This document shows, piece after piece, positions 6,506 to 13,883 of a DNA stretch of 32,438 nt. Position numbers and translations under genes: made by a program. The notes under the pieces were generated by a model. The model was not told where the DNA came from. It saw nothing but the letters and a program-made list of their open reading frames with translations, and made no database searches. The first letter of the stretch is position 1; each line of letters opens with the position of its first letter. The DNA comes from an uncultured Limosilactobacillus sp. (GTDB taxonomy: Bacteria; Bacillota; Bacilli; Lactobacillales; Lactobacillaceae). The stretch spans positions 1 through 32,438 of the forward strand of contig CALVGV010000024.1 of NCBI GenBank assembly GCA_944327195.1. Reading direction: 5' to 3'.

Positions 6506-7627
6506 CTAGTCCTTCTTTTGCCCCTTCTTGTTGTTTTCGATCCCGCGGTGCGGCGGGCGGGCAAAGATCATCCGCCCGGCGTCGGTTTGCAGGGCGCTGG
6601 TGACCTCAACCACGATCGGCTTGTTCATGAAGTAGCGGCCGTCTTCGACCACCACCATCGTGCCGTCGTCGAGGTAGGCCACCCCTTGCTGGCGCTCGGT
6701 CCCCTTCTTGACCACCGTCACCTTCAGCTTTTCGCCGGGAACGACCCGTGGCTTGAGCGACTTGGCCAGGTTGTTGATGTTGAGCACCTGGACGTTTTGG
6801 AACTGGATCACCTTGTTTAGGTTCCAGTCGTTGGTCACGATCACGCCGTCGACCTTCTTGGCCAGGGCAATCAGCTTGCTGTCGACCTCGGGGATGTCCG
6901 GGAAGTCGATGTCCGACATCTCAATCGGCACGATCTTCTCCTGCTGGAGCTTGTTTAGGATGTCCAGCCCGCGGCGGCCGCGGACCCGCTTGATGCTCTC
7001 GCCGGCGTCGGCGATGTATTGCAGCTCGTACAAGACGAAGTTGGGCACCAGCAGGGTCCCTTCCAGGAAACCGGTCTTGACCAGGTCGTAGATCCGCCCG
7101 TCAATCAGGATGTTGGTGTCGAGGATCTTGTAGTGGTGGTAGTTATCGTCTTGCCGCTTTAAGATCGGGCCGTCCTTGGCCTTGTCGCGGCGGGCAAAGA
7201 AGAGCTTGCGCCACTCCTCCATCCGGGTGGTCCCGAGGACGAAGCCGAAGTAACTGAAGATGATCATCAAGAGGATCGGCACGACGTTGTTGACCACCGG
7301 AATCTGCAGGCGCCACAGCGGAATTGAGATCAGCGACGCCAGGGCAAGGCCAAGAATCGTCGTCACCGCCCCCACGATCAAGTAGAGGGGGCTCTTCTTG
7401 GCCAGGTTGCTTTCGATCCGGTGGGCGAGCTTGAGAACCCACCCGGAAAAGGCCAGGGCGAGGAGCCAGAAAATAAGGCCACCGATCACGATATCGGCGA
7501 TGACCAGAATAATTGCAAAGTTGGTTTTAATTCCAAGCGCCGGCCACAATGGCGGCAGGTAGTAGTAACCGATTGCCATCCCGACCAACACGAAGAGCAG
7601 GGTGACAATTCGTTTCTGAGTTTTCAA
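6506..7627 (-). CDS. yacL: PIN/TRAM domain membrane protein, YacL type
   Basis: A 373-residue protein with four membrane helices (about residues 8-28, 38-62, 82-104, 113-133), then a PIN nuclease fold whose acidic residues are D170 (KILDTNILIDGRI), E201 (YELQYIADA), D249 and D267 (VTNDWNLN), then a TRAM RNA-binding domain (about residues 300-350). It is probably a membrane-tethered RNase, but the substrate is unknown. Start is TTG at 7625-7627 behind AGGAGG; a nearby ATG is out of frame. In Bacillus this gene follows radA-disA. Here radA is still upstream but disA is absent and the gap of 780 nt is filled with structured repeats. Confidence 0.88.
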   Translation of the reverse strand: MKTQKRIVTLLFVLVGMAIGYYYLPPLWPALGIKTNFAIILVIADIVIGGLIFWLLALAFSGWVLKLAHRIESNLAKKSPLYLIVGAVTTILGLALASLISIPLWRLQIPVVNNVVPILLMIIFSYFGFVLGTTRMEEWRKLFFARRDKAKDGPILKRQDDNYHHYKILDTNILIDGRIYDLVKTGFLEGTLLVPNFVLYELQYIADAGESIKRVRGRRGLDILNKLQQEKIVPIEMSDIDFPDIPEVDSKLIALAKKVDGVIVTNDWNLNKVIQFQNVQVLNINNLAKSLKPRVVPGEKLKVTVVKKGTERQQGVAYLDDGTMVVVEDGRYFMNKPIVVEVTSALQTDAGRMIFARPPHRGIENNKKGQKKD

Positions 7628-7694
7628 AGCATTCGCCTCCTTTCATTTCATTGTTTAGGGTTGTGGGGGCCTCCACTCCGGAAAAGTGCGGGGG

Positions 7695-7860
7695 GGCCTC
7701 CGGGGAGTAGCTTCCGGGAGACTGGAACGGGGTGGGCACGACTTGAAGCCCACCGGAATCGCTTCGCTCTCCGGCGGTCTTCAAGCTCGGCCTTCCACTA
7801 GGCGATAAATCGCCAAGTGGAACGACACCCCTGAGCTCCCGGGTCTACTCCCCTCCGGCC
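7695..7860 (-). repeat. Structured repeat type B, copy B1
   Basis: Same three-branched plan as type A with a longer base stem. Read on the minus strand: GGGGAGTAG/CTACTCCCC, CCGGGAG/CTCCCGG, GGGGTG/CACCCC, then branch 1 TTCCACT/AGTGGAA closing GGCGA/TCGCC, then branch 2 CTTGAAG/CTTCAAG with an inner CCGCCGGA/TCCGGTGG. It sits 67 nt upstream of the yacL start in the same orientation, so it may be part of that 5' untranslated region. Confidence 0.85.
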
Positions 7861-8234
7861 CGGCATCGATGGTGGAACCGGACTAGCAACAGGCAGGAGG
7901 CACCACGGTTCTCTTCTACCGGTTGTGGAAATGATTCACTGCTTTGGTCCCTGATGCTTGAAGTGGAGAATTATTCACCATTTGTCGATCACAACTTGTG
8001 GTAGTTGTTGGCCGCTCACAAGCAGTTGCATTCGCAACGCTGCGTTGCCGGGCAATGGAGGCCCTCACTAGCAAGTAGCAGTACTATTTTCACCACAACG
8101 CGTAGAGCTAATTCGTACCAGTTAGGTAAGAAGCCACGCATGGTGGTGCGTTTAGCCTTAGTTGGCGAAATCACACCTAGTAGCGGTTGCTGCCCCTTTA
8201 CAATCAGTTGCATTCGCAACGTTGCGAAGCCGGG
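7861..8234. repeat. Gene-free spacer with two copies of a 22-bp hairpin repeat
   Basis: CAGTTGCATTCGCAACG at 8023 and again at 8205 belong to 22-bp copies (8023-8044, 8205-8226) differing at one base. Each contains the hairpin GTTGC-ATTC-GCAAC and is followed by GCCGGGC. The second leads straight into type A copy A3, so the first may mark the edge of a decayed copy. No coding frame here is convincing. Confidence 0.5.
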
Positions 8235-8377
8235 CCGGAGCGGAGGAAAATGCGGGCCAAGATGGTGAAATTTCACTTGGCGGTTTACCGGCTAGTGAAA
8301 GGCCAAGCTTTGAGACCCGGAGGGGCTCAAAGTTGTGCCCACCATCGTCACGGCCCGCAATTTTCCGGAGCGCAGGC
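8235..8377 (+). repeat. Structured repeat type A, copy A3
   Basis: GCGGGCC/GGCCCGC, GATGGT/ACCATC, TTTCACT/AGTGAAA and CTTTGAG/CTCAAAG form the common fold. The loop-closing stem GGCGG/CCGGC of branch 1 has one mismatch. It lies 33 nt past the radA stop, antisense to radA, as A2 does for nusG and A4 for ktrA. Confidence 0.85.
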
Positions 8378-8410
8378 CCTCCGCAAGGCTGCCCTTCGCA
8401 GGCCGGCCAC

Positions 8411-9787
8411 CTAGCGAGCGAGGGCCAGCTTCAGGGCCTCGCTGATGGTGGTAACCCCCACCACCTCAATGGTATCCGGCACCTTCCAGCCTTGCAAGTT
8501 ATTCTTCGGCACGAAAATCCGCTGGAAACCAAGCTTGGCCGCCTCGGCCACCCGCTGTTCAATCCGGTTCACCCGGCGGATTTCCCCGGTCAGGCCCACT
8601 TCACCCACGAAGGCGTCGGTTGGCCGCGTTCCGCGGTCGCGGTAGGAGGAGGCGATCGCCATCGCAATCGCCAGGTCGATCGCCGGCTCGTCCAGCTTGA
8701 CCCCGCCGGCCGCCTTCAGGTAGGCGTCCTGGTTTTGCAGGAGCAAGTTGGCCCGCTTTTCCAGCACCGCCATCAGCAGCGAGACCCGGTTGCGGTTGAG
8801 GCCGGTCGCCGTCCGCTGAGCGTTGCCAAAGACGGTCGGCGTAATCAGGGCCTGGATTTCCACCAGAATCGGCCGCGTCCCCTCCAGGGAAACGACCACC
8901 GCCGAGCCGGTGGCGTCCTCCAGCCGCTCCTCAAGGAAGATTTCCGAGGGATTGGCCACCTCGCGCAGGCCGTCGCTGTTCATCTCGAAGATCCCCAGCT
9001 CGTTGGTCGAGCCGAAGCGGTTCTTGACCGCCCGCAGGATCCGGTAGGTGTGGTGGAGGTCACCCTCAAAGTAGAGGACCGTGTCGACCATGTGCTCCAA
9101 AATCTTCGGGCCGGCCAGTACGCCGCCCTTGGTGACGTGGCCGACAACGAAGACGGTAATGTTCTTGCCCTTGGCAATCTGCATCAGCTGGGCGGTGACG
9201 GCGCGGATCTGGGAAACGCTGCCGATCGCCGAGGTGACGTCCTGGGCCTGCATCGTTTGCACCGAGTCGATGATCACGTACTCCGGCTTGAGGTTGTCGA
9301 TCGTCGCCCGGATGCTGGCCATGTTGGTTTCCGGGTAGATGTAGAAGTTATCCCCGGAAACGTCCAGCCGCTGGGCGCGCATCTTGATCTGGGAGGCACT
9401 TTCCTCCCCGGACACGTAGAGGACCGAGTGGTTTTCCTTGCTCAGCTGGCCGGAGACCTGCAGGAGCAAAGTCGACTTTCCGATCCCGGGATCCCCCCCG
9501 ATCAAGACCAGGGAGCCGGGCACGATCCCACCGCCGAGCACCCGGTTGAGCTCGTTTAGGCCGGTCTTGACCCGCGGCGTCTTTTGGGCGTCGATTTCGT
9601 TGATCCGCTGCGGCTTGGCCACGATCCCGGTTAGGGTGGTGGTTGCCTGGACCTGCTTTTCGATCTCGCGCTGCTCCACCTCTTCGACCAGGGTGTTCCA
9701 CTGGCCGCAGTTGGGGCAGCGGCCCAAGAAGCGCGGCGAGGAGTAGCCGCAGTTTTGGCAAACGTAGTGGGTTTTGGTCTTGGCCAC
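8411..9787 (-). CDS. radA: DNA repair protein RadA (Sms)
   Basis: RecA-like ATPase that drives branch migration of recombination intermediates, in repair and in natural transformation. The 458 residues hold an N-terminal C4 zinc finger (C10, C13, C24, C27), a Walker A motif GDPGIGKS (98-105), the RadA-specific KNRFG motif, and a C-terminal Lon-protease-like domain (about 280-458, with [18 protein letters not shown]). Start is GTG at 9785-9787 behind AAGGA. It is 15 nt downstream of dut on the same strand and probably co-transcribed with it. Confidence 0.97.
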   Translation of the reverse strand: MAKTKTHYVCQNCGYSSPRFLGRCPNCGQWNTLVEEVEQREIEKQVQATTTLTGIVAKPQRINEIDAQKTPRVKTGLNELNRVLGGGIVPGSLVLIGGDPGIGKSTLLLQVSGQLSKENHSVLYVSGEESASQIKMRAQRLDVSGDNFYIYPETNMASIRATIDNLKPEYVIIDSVQTMQAQDVTSAIGSVSQIRAVTAQLMQIAKGKNITVFVVGHVTKGGVLAGPKILEHMVDTVLYFEGDLHHTYRILRAVKNRFGSTNELGIFEMNSDGLREVANPSEIFLEERLEDATGSAVVVSLEGTRPILVEIQALITPTVFGNAQRTATGLNRNRVSLLMAVLEKRANLLLQNQDAYLKAAGGVKLDEPAIDLAIAMAIASSYRDRGTRPTDAFVGEVGLTGEIRRVNRIEQRVAEAAKLGFQRIFVPKNNLQGWKVPDTIEVVGVTTISEALKLALAR

Positions 9788-9802
9788 GAAATTCCTTCCT
9801 TC

Positions 9803-10339
9803 CTATTCCTTGGTCGAACCGAAGCCGCCGGTGCGGTCGGCCTGCGGAGCCACCTCTTCGTCGGCCACCAGGTAGGGGGTGAAGATCCCCTGGGCGATCC
9901 GCTCCCCCTTCTTGATGTGGTAGTCGGTCAGGCCGTAGTTGATCAACTGGACGAAGATCTCGCCCTCGTTCTTCGGGTTGTCGTAGTAGTCGGCGTCGAT
10001 GATCCCCACCCCGTTTGGCAGGATCAGCCGCCGCTTGAGCGGGCCACTGGAGCGGTTGAAGAGCATCAGCACCTCGTCCGGCTGCATGTAGGCCTTGATC
10101 CCGGTCGGCACCAGCACCGGATTGAAGTCGGCCGCCGCCGCGGTCAGTTCCTCCTCGCTCACCTTGTCGCCCCTGAGCAGGAGCTTGAGGGCCAAGAGGA
10201 AGTGGTGCTTCCAGAGGGAAGGCACCACGAAGTCCTCGCTGGCCGCAAAGTCGTAGCCGGCGGCCTGCTTGGTTTGCCGCTGGGGAAGGGTGATCCCCTG
10301 GTCGGCCTTGGTGGAAACTACCTTAAATCCACGTTTCAA
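9803..10339 (-). CDS. dut: dUTP diphosphatase
   Basis: Trimeric dUTPase that hydrolyses dUTP to dUMP, keeping uracil out of DNA and supplying dTMP synthesis. All five family motifs are present: AAGYD (26-30), NRSSGP (95-100), GIIDADYYD (112-120, catalytic Asp and Tyr), GERIAQ (145-150), RTGGFGST (169-176). The 178-residue form uses TTG at 10337-10339, read as MKRGFKVV, with AGGGGG 9 nt upstream. An in-frame ATG 11 codons earlier overlaps a TAGAAT -10-like element and is probably not the start. Residues about 45-75 are a helical insertion between motifs 1 and 2. Coupled with radA. Confidence 0.93.
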   Translation of the reverse strand: MKRGFKVVSTKADQGITLPQRQTKQAAGYDFAASEDFVVPSLWKHHFLLALKLLLRGDKVSEEELTAAAADFNPVLVPTGIKAYMQPDEVLMLFNRSSGPLKRRLILPNGVGIIDADYYDNPKNEGEIFVQLINYGLTDYHIKKGERIAQGIFTPYLVADEEVAPQADRTGGFGSTKE

Positions 10340-10409
10340 TTTGTTCGTCCCCCTAATGAATAGTATTTCCATTCTATCACACCCCGGCCGCCGCGCCCAC
10401 GGGAGCGAC

Positions 10410-10438
10410 TTGCGGCCGGCCAGCCGCCCGGCTACAAT
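10410..10438 (+). promoter_or_regulatory. Promoter of the acetyltransferase-rpiA pair
   Basis: TTGCGG (10410-10415) and TACAAT (10433-10438) are exactly 17 nt apart. A second possible start is TTGACA (10467-10472) with a weak GAAAAT 17 nt on. Confidence 0.6.
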
Positions 10439-10504
10439 AAAGGTACCGGTTTCAATCGGCCGGGACTTGACATTTTCCCGGCGGACCAGGAAAATAGATT
10501 TTGG

Positions 10505-10516
10505 TAAAACGTTTTA
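10505..10516 (+). promoter_or_regulatory. Perfect 12-bp palindrome, candidate operator
   Basis: TAAAACGTTTTA is a perfect palindrome with a central CG, the form of LacI/CcpA-family operators. It lies at the expected start of transcription for the second promoter and just ahead of the ribosome site at about 10521. The repressor is unknown. Confidence 0.4.
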
Positions 10517-10534
10517 TGGTGAGGAGGAAGCACG

Positions 10535-10828
10535 ATGGAAATCCAGGTTGAAGCAGAACAGCTGACGGCCCTTGATGCGGACGGCACCCTGATCGGCCAG
10601 GTTGACTACCCCTTCGTCGACGAGGCCGCCAAGCGGGTGGTCCTCGAGCGGGTCTTCGTCAACCCGGCCTACCGGGGCCAGGGCATCGCCGCCAAGCTGG
10701 TGGCCGCCTTCGTTGACCACGCCGACCAGGCCGGCTTGACGGTCAAGCTGATGTGTCCCTATGCCAAGCAGGCCTTTGCCAAGCACCCGGACTACCAACG
10801 CTTGCTTGCCCCCGAAGACCGCTTTTAG
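10535..10828 (+). CDS. Small GNAT-fold N-acetyltransferase (YjdJ type)
   Basis: A 97-residue protein with the minimal acetyl-CoA-binding core: [14 protein letters not shown] (43-56), in which RGQGIA is the pyrophosphate loop, and the C-terminal [15 protein letters not shown] (74-88) typical of the short GCN5-related YjdJ family, with C74 as a possible catalytic or acyl-carrying residue. The substrate is unknown. The ATG has GAGGAGG upstream. rpiA follows after 10 nt, so the two share a transcript. No functional link to pentose phosphate metabolism is evident beyond co-transcription. Confidence 0.8.
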   Translation: MEIQVEAEQLTALDADGTLIGQVDYPFVDEAAKRVVLERVFVNPAYRGQGIAAKLVAAFVDHADQAGLTVKLMCPYAKQAFAKHPDYQRLLAPEDRF

Positions 10829-10838
10829 AGGTGTGATT

Positions 10839-11528
10839 ATGGATCAAAATCAATTGAAGGCCCTCGTTGGCCAAGAAGCAGTGAAGTACGTTCAGGACGG
10901 GATGATCGTGGGCCTCGGAACCGGCTCGACGGTCAAGTACATGGTCGACGCCCTCGGCAAGCGGGTCCAGGAAGAGGGGCTCAAGATCGTCGGCGTCACG
11001 ACCTCCAACCGGACGACCGCCCAGGCCGAAAGTCTCGGGATTGAAATCAAGGACATCGACGAGGTCGACCACATCGACCTCTGCATCGACGGGGCCGACG
11101 AAATCGACGACGACTTCAATGGCATCAAGGGGGGCGGCGGCGCCCTCCTCTGGGAAAAGATCGTCAACAACGCCTCGACCAAGCGGATGTGGATCGTCGA
11201 CCAGAGCAAGATGGTCAAGCGGATCGGCAACTTTGGCGTGCCGGTTGAGGTGATCCCCTTCGGCGCCCAACACGTCTTCAACGCCTTTGAGAAGCGCGGC
11301 TACCACCCGGTTTGGCGGAAAGTTGACGGCGGCGAGAAGTTCCGTACCGACGAGAAGAACTTCATCATCGACCTCAAGGTGGGCGAAATCGCCGACCCCC
11401 GCGCCCTGGCCGAGGACCTGATCCACACGGTCGGCGTGGTTGAACACGGCCTCTTCCTCAACCGGGTTGACCAGGTGATCGTCGGCACCGACAACGGGCC
11501 GAAGGTGCTGGACGTGCCGGCTAAGTAG
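10839..11528 (+). CDS. rpiA: Ribose-5-phosphate isomerase A
   Basis: Interconverts ribulose 5-phosphate and ribose 5-phosphate in the pentose phosphate pathway, central in a heterofermentative lactobacillus and a supply of nucleotide precursors. The 229 residues show the phosphate-binding GLGTGST (25-31), DGADEID (84-90) and [11 protein letters not shown] (97-107), with E106 as the likely catalytic base. The chosen ATG (10839) has AGAGGTG upstream and gives the family N-terminus [14 protein letters not shown]; an earlier in-frame ATG lies inside the previous gene. A strong terminator follows 22 nt after the stop. Confidence 0.96.
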   Translation: MDQNQLKALVGQEAVKYVQDGMIVGLGTGSTVKYMVDALGKRVQEEGLKIVGVTTSNRTTAQAESLGIEIKDIDEVDHIDLCIDGADEIDDDFNGIKGGGGALLWEKIVNNASTKRMWIVDQSKMVKRIGNFGVPVEVIPFGAQHVFNAFEKRGYHPVWRKVDGGEKFRTDEKNFIIDLKVGEIADPRALAEDLIHTVGVVEHGLFLNRVDQVIVGTDNGPKVLDVPAK

Positions 11529-11550
11529 GTCCCAAGCAAGCCTAGTTTTT

Positions 11551-11580
11551 GAACCGTTCCTCCGGGGGCGGTTCTTTTTT
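11551..11580 (+). terminator. Terminator of rpiA
   Basis: GAACCG (11551-11556) pairs with CGGTTC (11569-11574), followed by six Ts. Confidence 0.9.
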
Positions 11581-11587
11581 GTGCAAG

Positions 11588-11627
11588 CAAAAACCGGGCC
11601 CGCTCCCTTGGGGGAAGCGTCCCGGTG
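11588..11627 (-). terminator. Terminator of the HXXEE gene
   Basis: On the minus strand ACCGGG-A-CGCTTCCC pairs with GGGAGCG-GG-CCCGGT, followed by TTTTTG. It faces the rpiA terminator, as expected between convergent genes. Confidence 0.8.
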
Positions 11628-11633
11628 CCTTAA

Positions 11634-12296
11634 TTACTTGTTCGCGGCTGGTTTCTCGCCGGCCTTGATCAGCTCCGGCCGCCAGCGGTAGCGCTCGTCC
11701 TGGTTGTAGGGGTAGGGCGAATCGGGGTTGCGCAGGGTGACCACCGGGATCAGCCAGAGGACCACCACCGCCAGGAGACTGCCAAAGAAGCCGATCCAGT
11801 AGGTGCCTCCGCTTGCCAGATGATGGCTGGCAACGTAGTAGATGTAGTAGATCCCCACCGGTAATTGCCAGAGGAGGTTGGAGGCCATCCCCGGGTTGTA
11901 GTGGGTCTTCAGCCGCCGGTTGACGATGATCCCGTGGACCGGCACCTGAACCAGCCCCTGGCCCACCTGAATCAGGCCGTACCAGATGGCGTGGGGAAAG
12001 ATGATTGCCAGCAGGTAGAAGGGGTAGGTCAAGAAGACGTTGTCGATCGTCGTCAGCTGGGCGTTGAAGGGGTAACGGTCCGGCCGGTCACTCTTCATCA
12101 GGACGTTGGCAAAGCCCTGGAAGCCACCCGGGAAGGCGTACTCCTCAAACTGGTGGAGGAGCATCCCCAGCCAGCTGTAGATCAGGATGATTTGCAGGCG
12201 GCTAAACCAGCGGCTCCCCCAGAGACCGATGACCAGGGAAAGGCCGGCGAAGAGGACCCCGCCAACGTAATACCAATGATGCCGATACCAATTCAT
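11634..12296 (-). CDS. HXXEE domain integral membrane protein
   Basis: A 220-residue membrane protein with about five hydrophobic helices. The motif LHQFEEYAFPGGF (47-59) supplies the H48-x-x-E51-E52 signature of the HXXEE family, whose conserved His/Glu residues suggest a metal-dependent membrane enzyme. The reaction is not known. The start ATG at 12294-12296 has AAGGAGG upstream, and the protein begins MNWYRHHWYY. It is single, bounded by its own terminator downstream and an orphan minus-strand terminator upstream. Confidence 0.75.
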   Translation of the reverse strand: MNWYRHHWYYVGGVLFAGLSLVIGLWGSRWFSRLQIILIYSWLGMLLHQFEEYAFPGGFQGFANVLMKSDRPDRYPFNAQLTTIDNVFLTYPFYLLAIIFPHAIWYGLIQVGQGLVQVPVHGIIVNRRLKTHYNPGMASNLLWQLPVGIYYIYYVASHHLASGGTYWIGFFGSLLAVVVLWLIPVVTLRNPDSPYPYNQDERYRWRPELIKAGEKPAANK

Positions 12297-12380
12297 TTTT
12301 CTTCCTCCTTTGCGTTCGTCCCCCCTAGGATAGGGCCGCTTTGGTTCGGTCATCAATCAACAATCCCCCGCCGGGTATCG

Positions 12381-12410
12381 AAAAAGGGCCGCCTCCCCCA
12401 CTAGGCGGCC
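12381..12410 (-). terminator. Orphan minus-strand terminator
   Basis: GGCCGCCT pairs perfectly with AGGCGGCC (12387-12394/12403-12410), and on the minus strand the stem is followed by CTTTTTC. No minus-strand gene lies directly upstream: the genes from 12.4 to 15.2 kb are on the plus strand. It may block antisense readthrough toward the HXXEE gene. Confidence 0.7.
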
Positions 12411-12470
12411 AACGAGATGGTAAGATGGAAGCAATTCTTTCCCAGTACAAACAGAAAGGGGCCGATTCAA

Positions 12471-13112
12471 ATCGAAGAGAACACCAAGCGGATGCTGGCC
12501 GGCCAGCTCTACAGTCCCCACACCGCCGAGTTGCAGGCGCTGATCACCCGCGGCCACCACCTCAGCCACGACTACAACCTGACCTACGAGGAGGACGTCA
12601 CCCGCCGGGCCGCCATCCTCGACCAACTGCTCGGCCACCACGGGACCGATCCCTACCTCCAGGGGCCGATCCACTTCGACTACGGCCGCTTCACTAGCGT
12701 TGGCGACCACTTCTACGCCAACTTCAACCTGACCGTCCTCGACACCTGCCCGGTGACGATCGGCGACAACGTGATGTGCGGTCCCAACGTCAGCCTGATC
12801 ACCGCCGAACACCCGCTAACGGTGGCCGAGCGCAACCCCAAGTTCGTTGATGGCCAGCCGGTGAGCTGCGAGTTTGGCCGGCCGATCACGATTGAAGACA
12901 ACTGCTGGCTGGGGTCCAACGTGACCGTCCTCGGCGGGGTGACGATCGGAGCCGGCAGCGTGATTGGCGCCGGAACGGTCGTCACCAAGGACGTGCCGGC
13001 CAACTCGCTGGTCGTTGGCCAACCGGGCCGGGTCCTGCGAACGATCACCGCCGCCGACCGCCAACCGGGCTTCGCCGCCTGGGCCCGCCAGGCCGGCTTC
13101 CCGCTCGACTAG
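12471..13112 (+). CDS. Sugar O-acetyltransferase (LacA/Maa type), copy 1
   Basis: Left-handed beta-helix acetyltransferase of the maltose/galactoside O-acetyltransferase family, using acetyl-CoA. It has an N-terminal Maa domain (ENTKRMLAGQLYSPHTAEL), then hexapeptide repeats (about residues 70-185) with the catalytic-region histidine in LITAEHPL and the closing GSVIGAGTVVTKDVPANSLVVG. It is strongly similar to the next gene along the whole length, so this is a tandem duplication. Aligned with copy 2, the start falls on ATC at 12471, with AAAGGGG 9 nt upstream. The in-frame ATG at 12417 adds 18 unrelated residues, lacks a ribosome site and lies in a TGGTAAGAT -10 element. The start is therefore uncertain (12417, 12471 or 12492). 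Substrate unknown. Confidence 0.82.
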   Translation: MEENTKRMLAGQLYSPHTAELQALITRGHHLSHDYNLTYEEDVTRRAAILDQLLGHHGTDPYLQGPIHFDYGRFTSVGDHFYANFNLTVLDTCPVTIGDNVMCGPNVSLITAEHPLTVAERNPKFVDGQPVSCEFGRPITIEDNCWLGSNVTVLGGVTIGAGSVIGAGTVVTKDVPANSLVVGQPGRVLRTITAADRQPGFAAWARQAGFPLD

Positions 13113-13129
13113 CCGCCGCTAAAAACCGC

Positions 13130-13158
13130 TTTCATTTCACGGCCAGGTTTGGTATTGT
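13130..13158 (+). promoter_or_regulatory. Promoter of acetyltransferase copy 2
   Basis: TTTCAT (13130-13135) and TATTGT (13153-13158) are 17 nt apart, with TG one base before the -10. Confidence 0.45.
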
Positions 13159-13192
13159 TGACTCATCACTAAGAACAACGGGAGAATCAACA

Positions 13193-13804
13193 ATGGAACA
13201 AAATACCCGCGACATGCTGGCCGGTAAGCCCTACACCCCGGCGACGGCCGAAATCAGCCGCTACGCTCAGGCGGGCCACCGGCTCAGCCAGGAATACAAC
13301 CAGACCTTCGACACCGAAAGCGAAAAGCGGGCGTCCCTGGTCGATCAGCTACTCGGCGGCCACGGGAAAAACACCTACCTCCAGGGGCCGATCCAGTTTG
13401 ACTACGGCCGCTTCACCACCGTTGGCGACAATTTCTACGCCAACTTCAACTTCACCGTCCTCGACACCTGCCCGGTGACGATCGGTGACAACGTGATGAT
13501 CGGCCCCAACGTCAGCCTGCTGACCGCCAAGCACCCGCTGATGTACCAGCAACGCAACGTCCGCGAGGTCGACGGCGAAATGGTTGACTACGAGTTCGCC
13601 GCCCCAATCACGATCGGGGACAACTGCTGGCTGGGCGGCAACGTGACCGTCCTCGGCGGGGTGACGATCGGCGCCGGCAGCGTGATCGGCGCCGGAACGG
13701 TCGTCACCAAGAGCGTGCCGGCCAACTCGCTGGTCGTCGGCGTTCCCGGCAAAGTCATCCGCCAGATTACCGAAGCCGACCGGATCGCCAACTACCCCTG
13801 GTAG
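13193..13804 (+). CDS. Sugar O-acetyltransferase (LacA/Maa type), copy 2
   Basis: A 203-residue hexapeptide-repeat acetyltransferase, the close paralogue of copy 1. The Maa domain spans about residues 1-60 (MEQNTRDMLAGKPYTPATAE). The beta-helix follows, with TVLDTCPVTIGDN, LTAKHPL (active-site histidine region) and GSVIGAGTVVTKSVPANSLVVG. It has a normal ATG with GGGAG 8 nt upstream and its own promoter, so it can be expressed separately from copy 1. It lacks the short C-terminal tail of copy 1 (QAGFPLD). Expected to acetylate a sugar or glycoside hydroxyl; the actual acceptor cannot be predicted. Confidence 0.9.
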   Translation: MEQNTRDMLAGKPYTPATAEISRYAQAGHRLSQEYNQTFDTESEKRASLVDQLLGGHGKNTYLQGPIQFDYGRFTTVGDNFYANFNFTVLDTCPVTIGDNVMIGPNVSLLTAKHPLMYQQRNVREVDGEMVDYEFAAPITIGDNCWLGGNVTVLGGVTIGAGSVIGAGTVVTKSVPANSLVVGVPGKVIRQITEADRIANYPW

Positions 13805-13825
13805 GAAATTTGCGAGTGAAGTTGG

Positions 13826-13854
13826 TGGGCATTTGGCGCTGTGCTCCTTATAAT
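13826..13854 (+). promoter_or_regulatory. Promoter of pepC
   Basis: A perfect TATAAT at 13849-13854 with a moderate TGGGCA 17 nt upstream, 29 nt before the pepC start. Confidence 0.6.
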
Positions 13855-13883
13855 GGAACTAATACCACTAAGGAGGTAGTCTG

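Noticed and set aside
7695-7860. Insertion-sequence remnant with a transposase fragment
   Set aside because: No frame resembles a transposase, and no consistent terminal inverted repeats with target duplications are seen at the seven copies.
10337-10372. ATG at 10370-10372 as dut start
   Set aside because: It overlaps a TAGAAT -10-like element and adds 11 residues not seen in dUTPases; the TTG with AGGGGG fits better.
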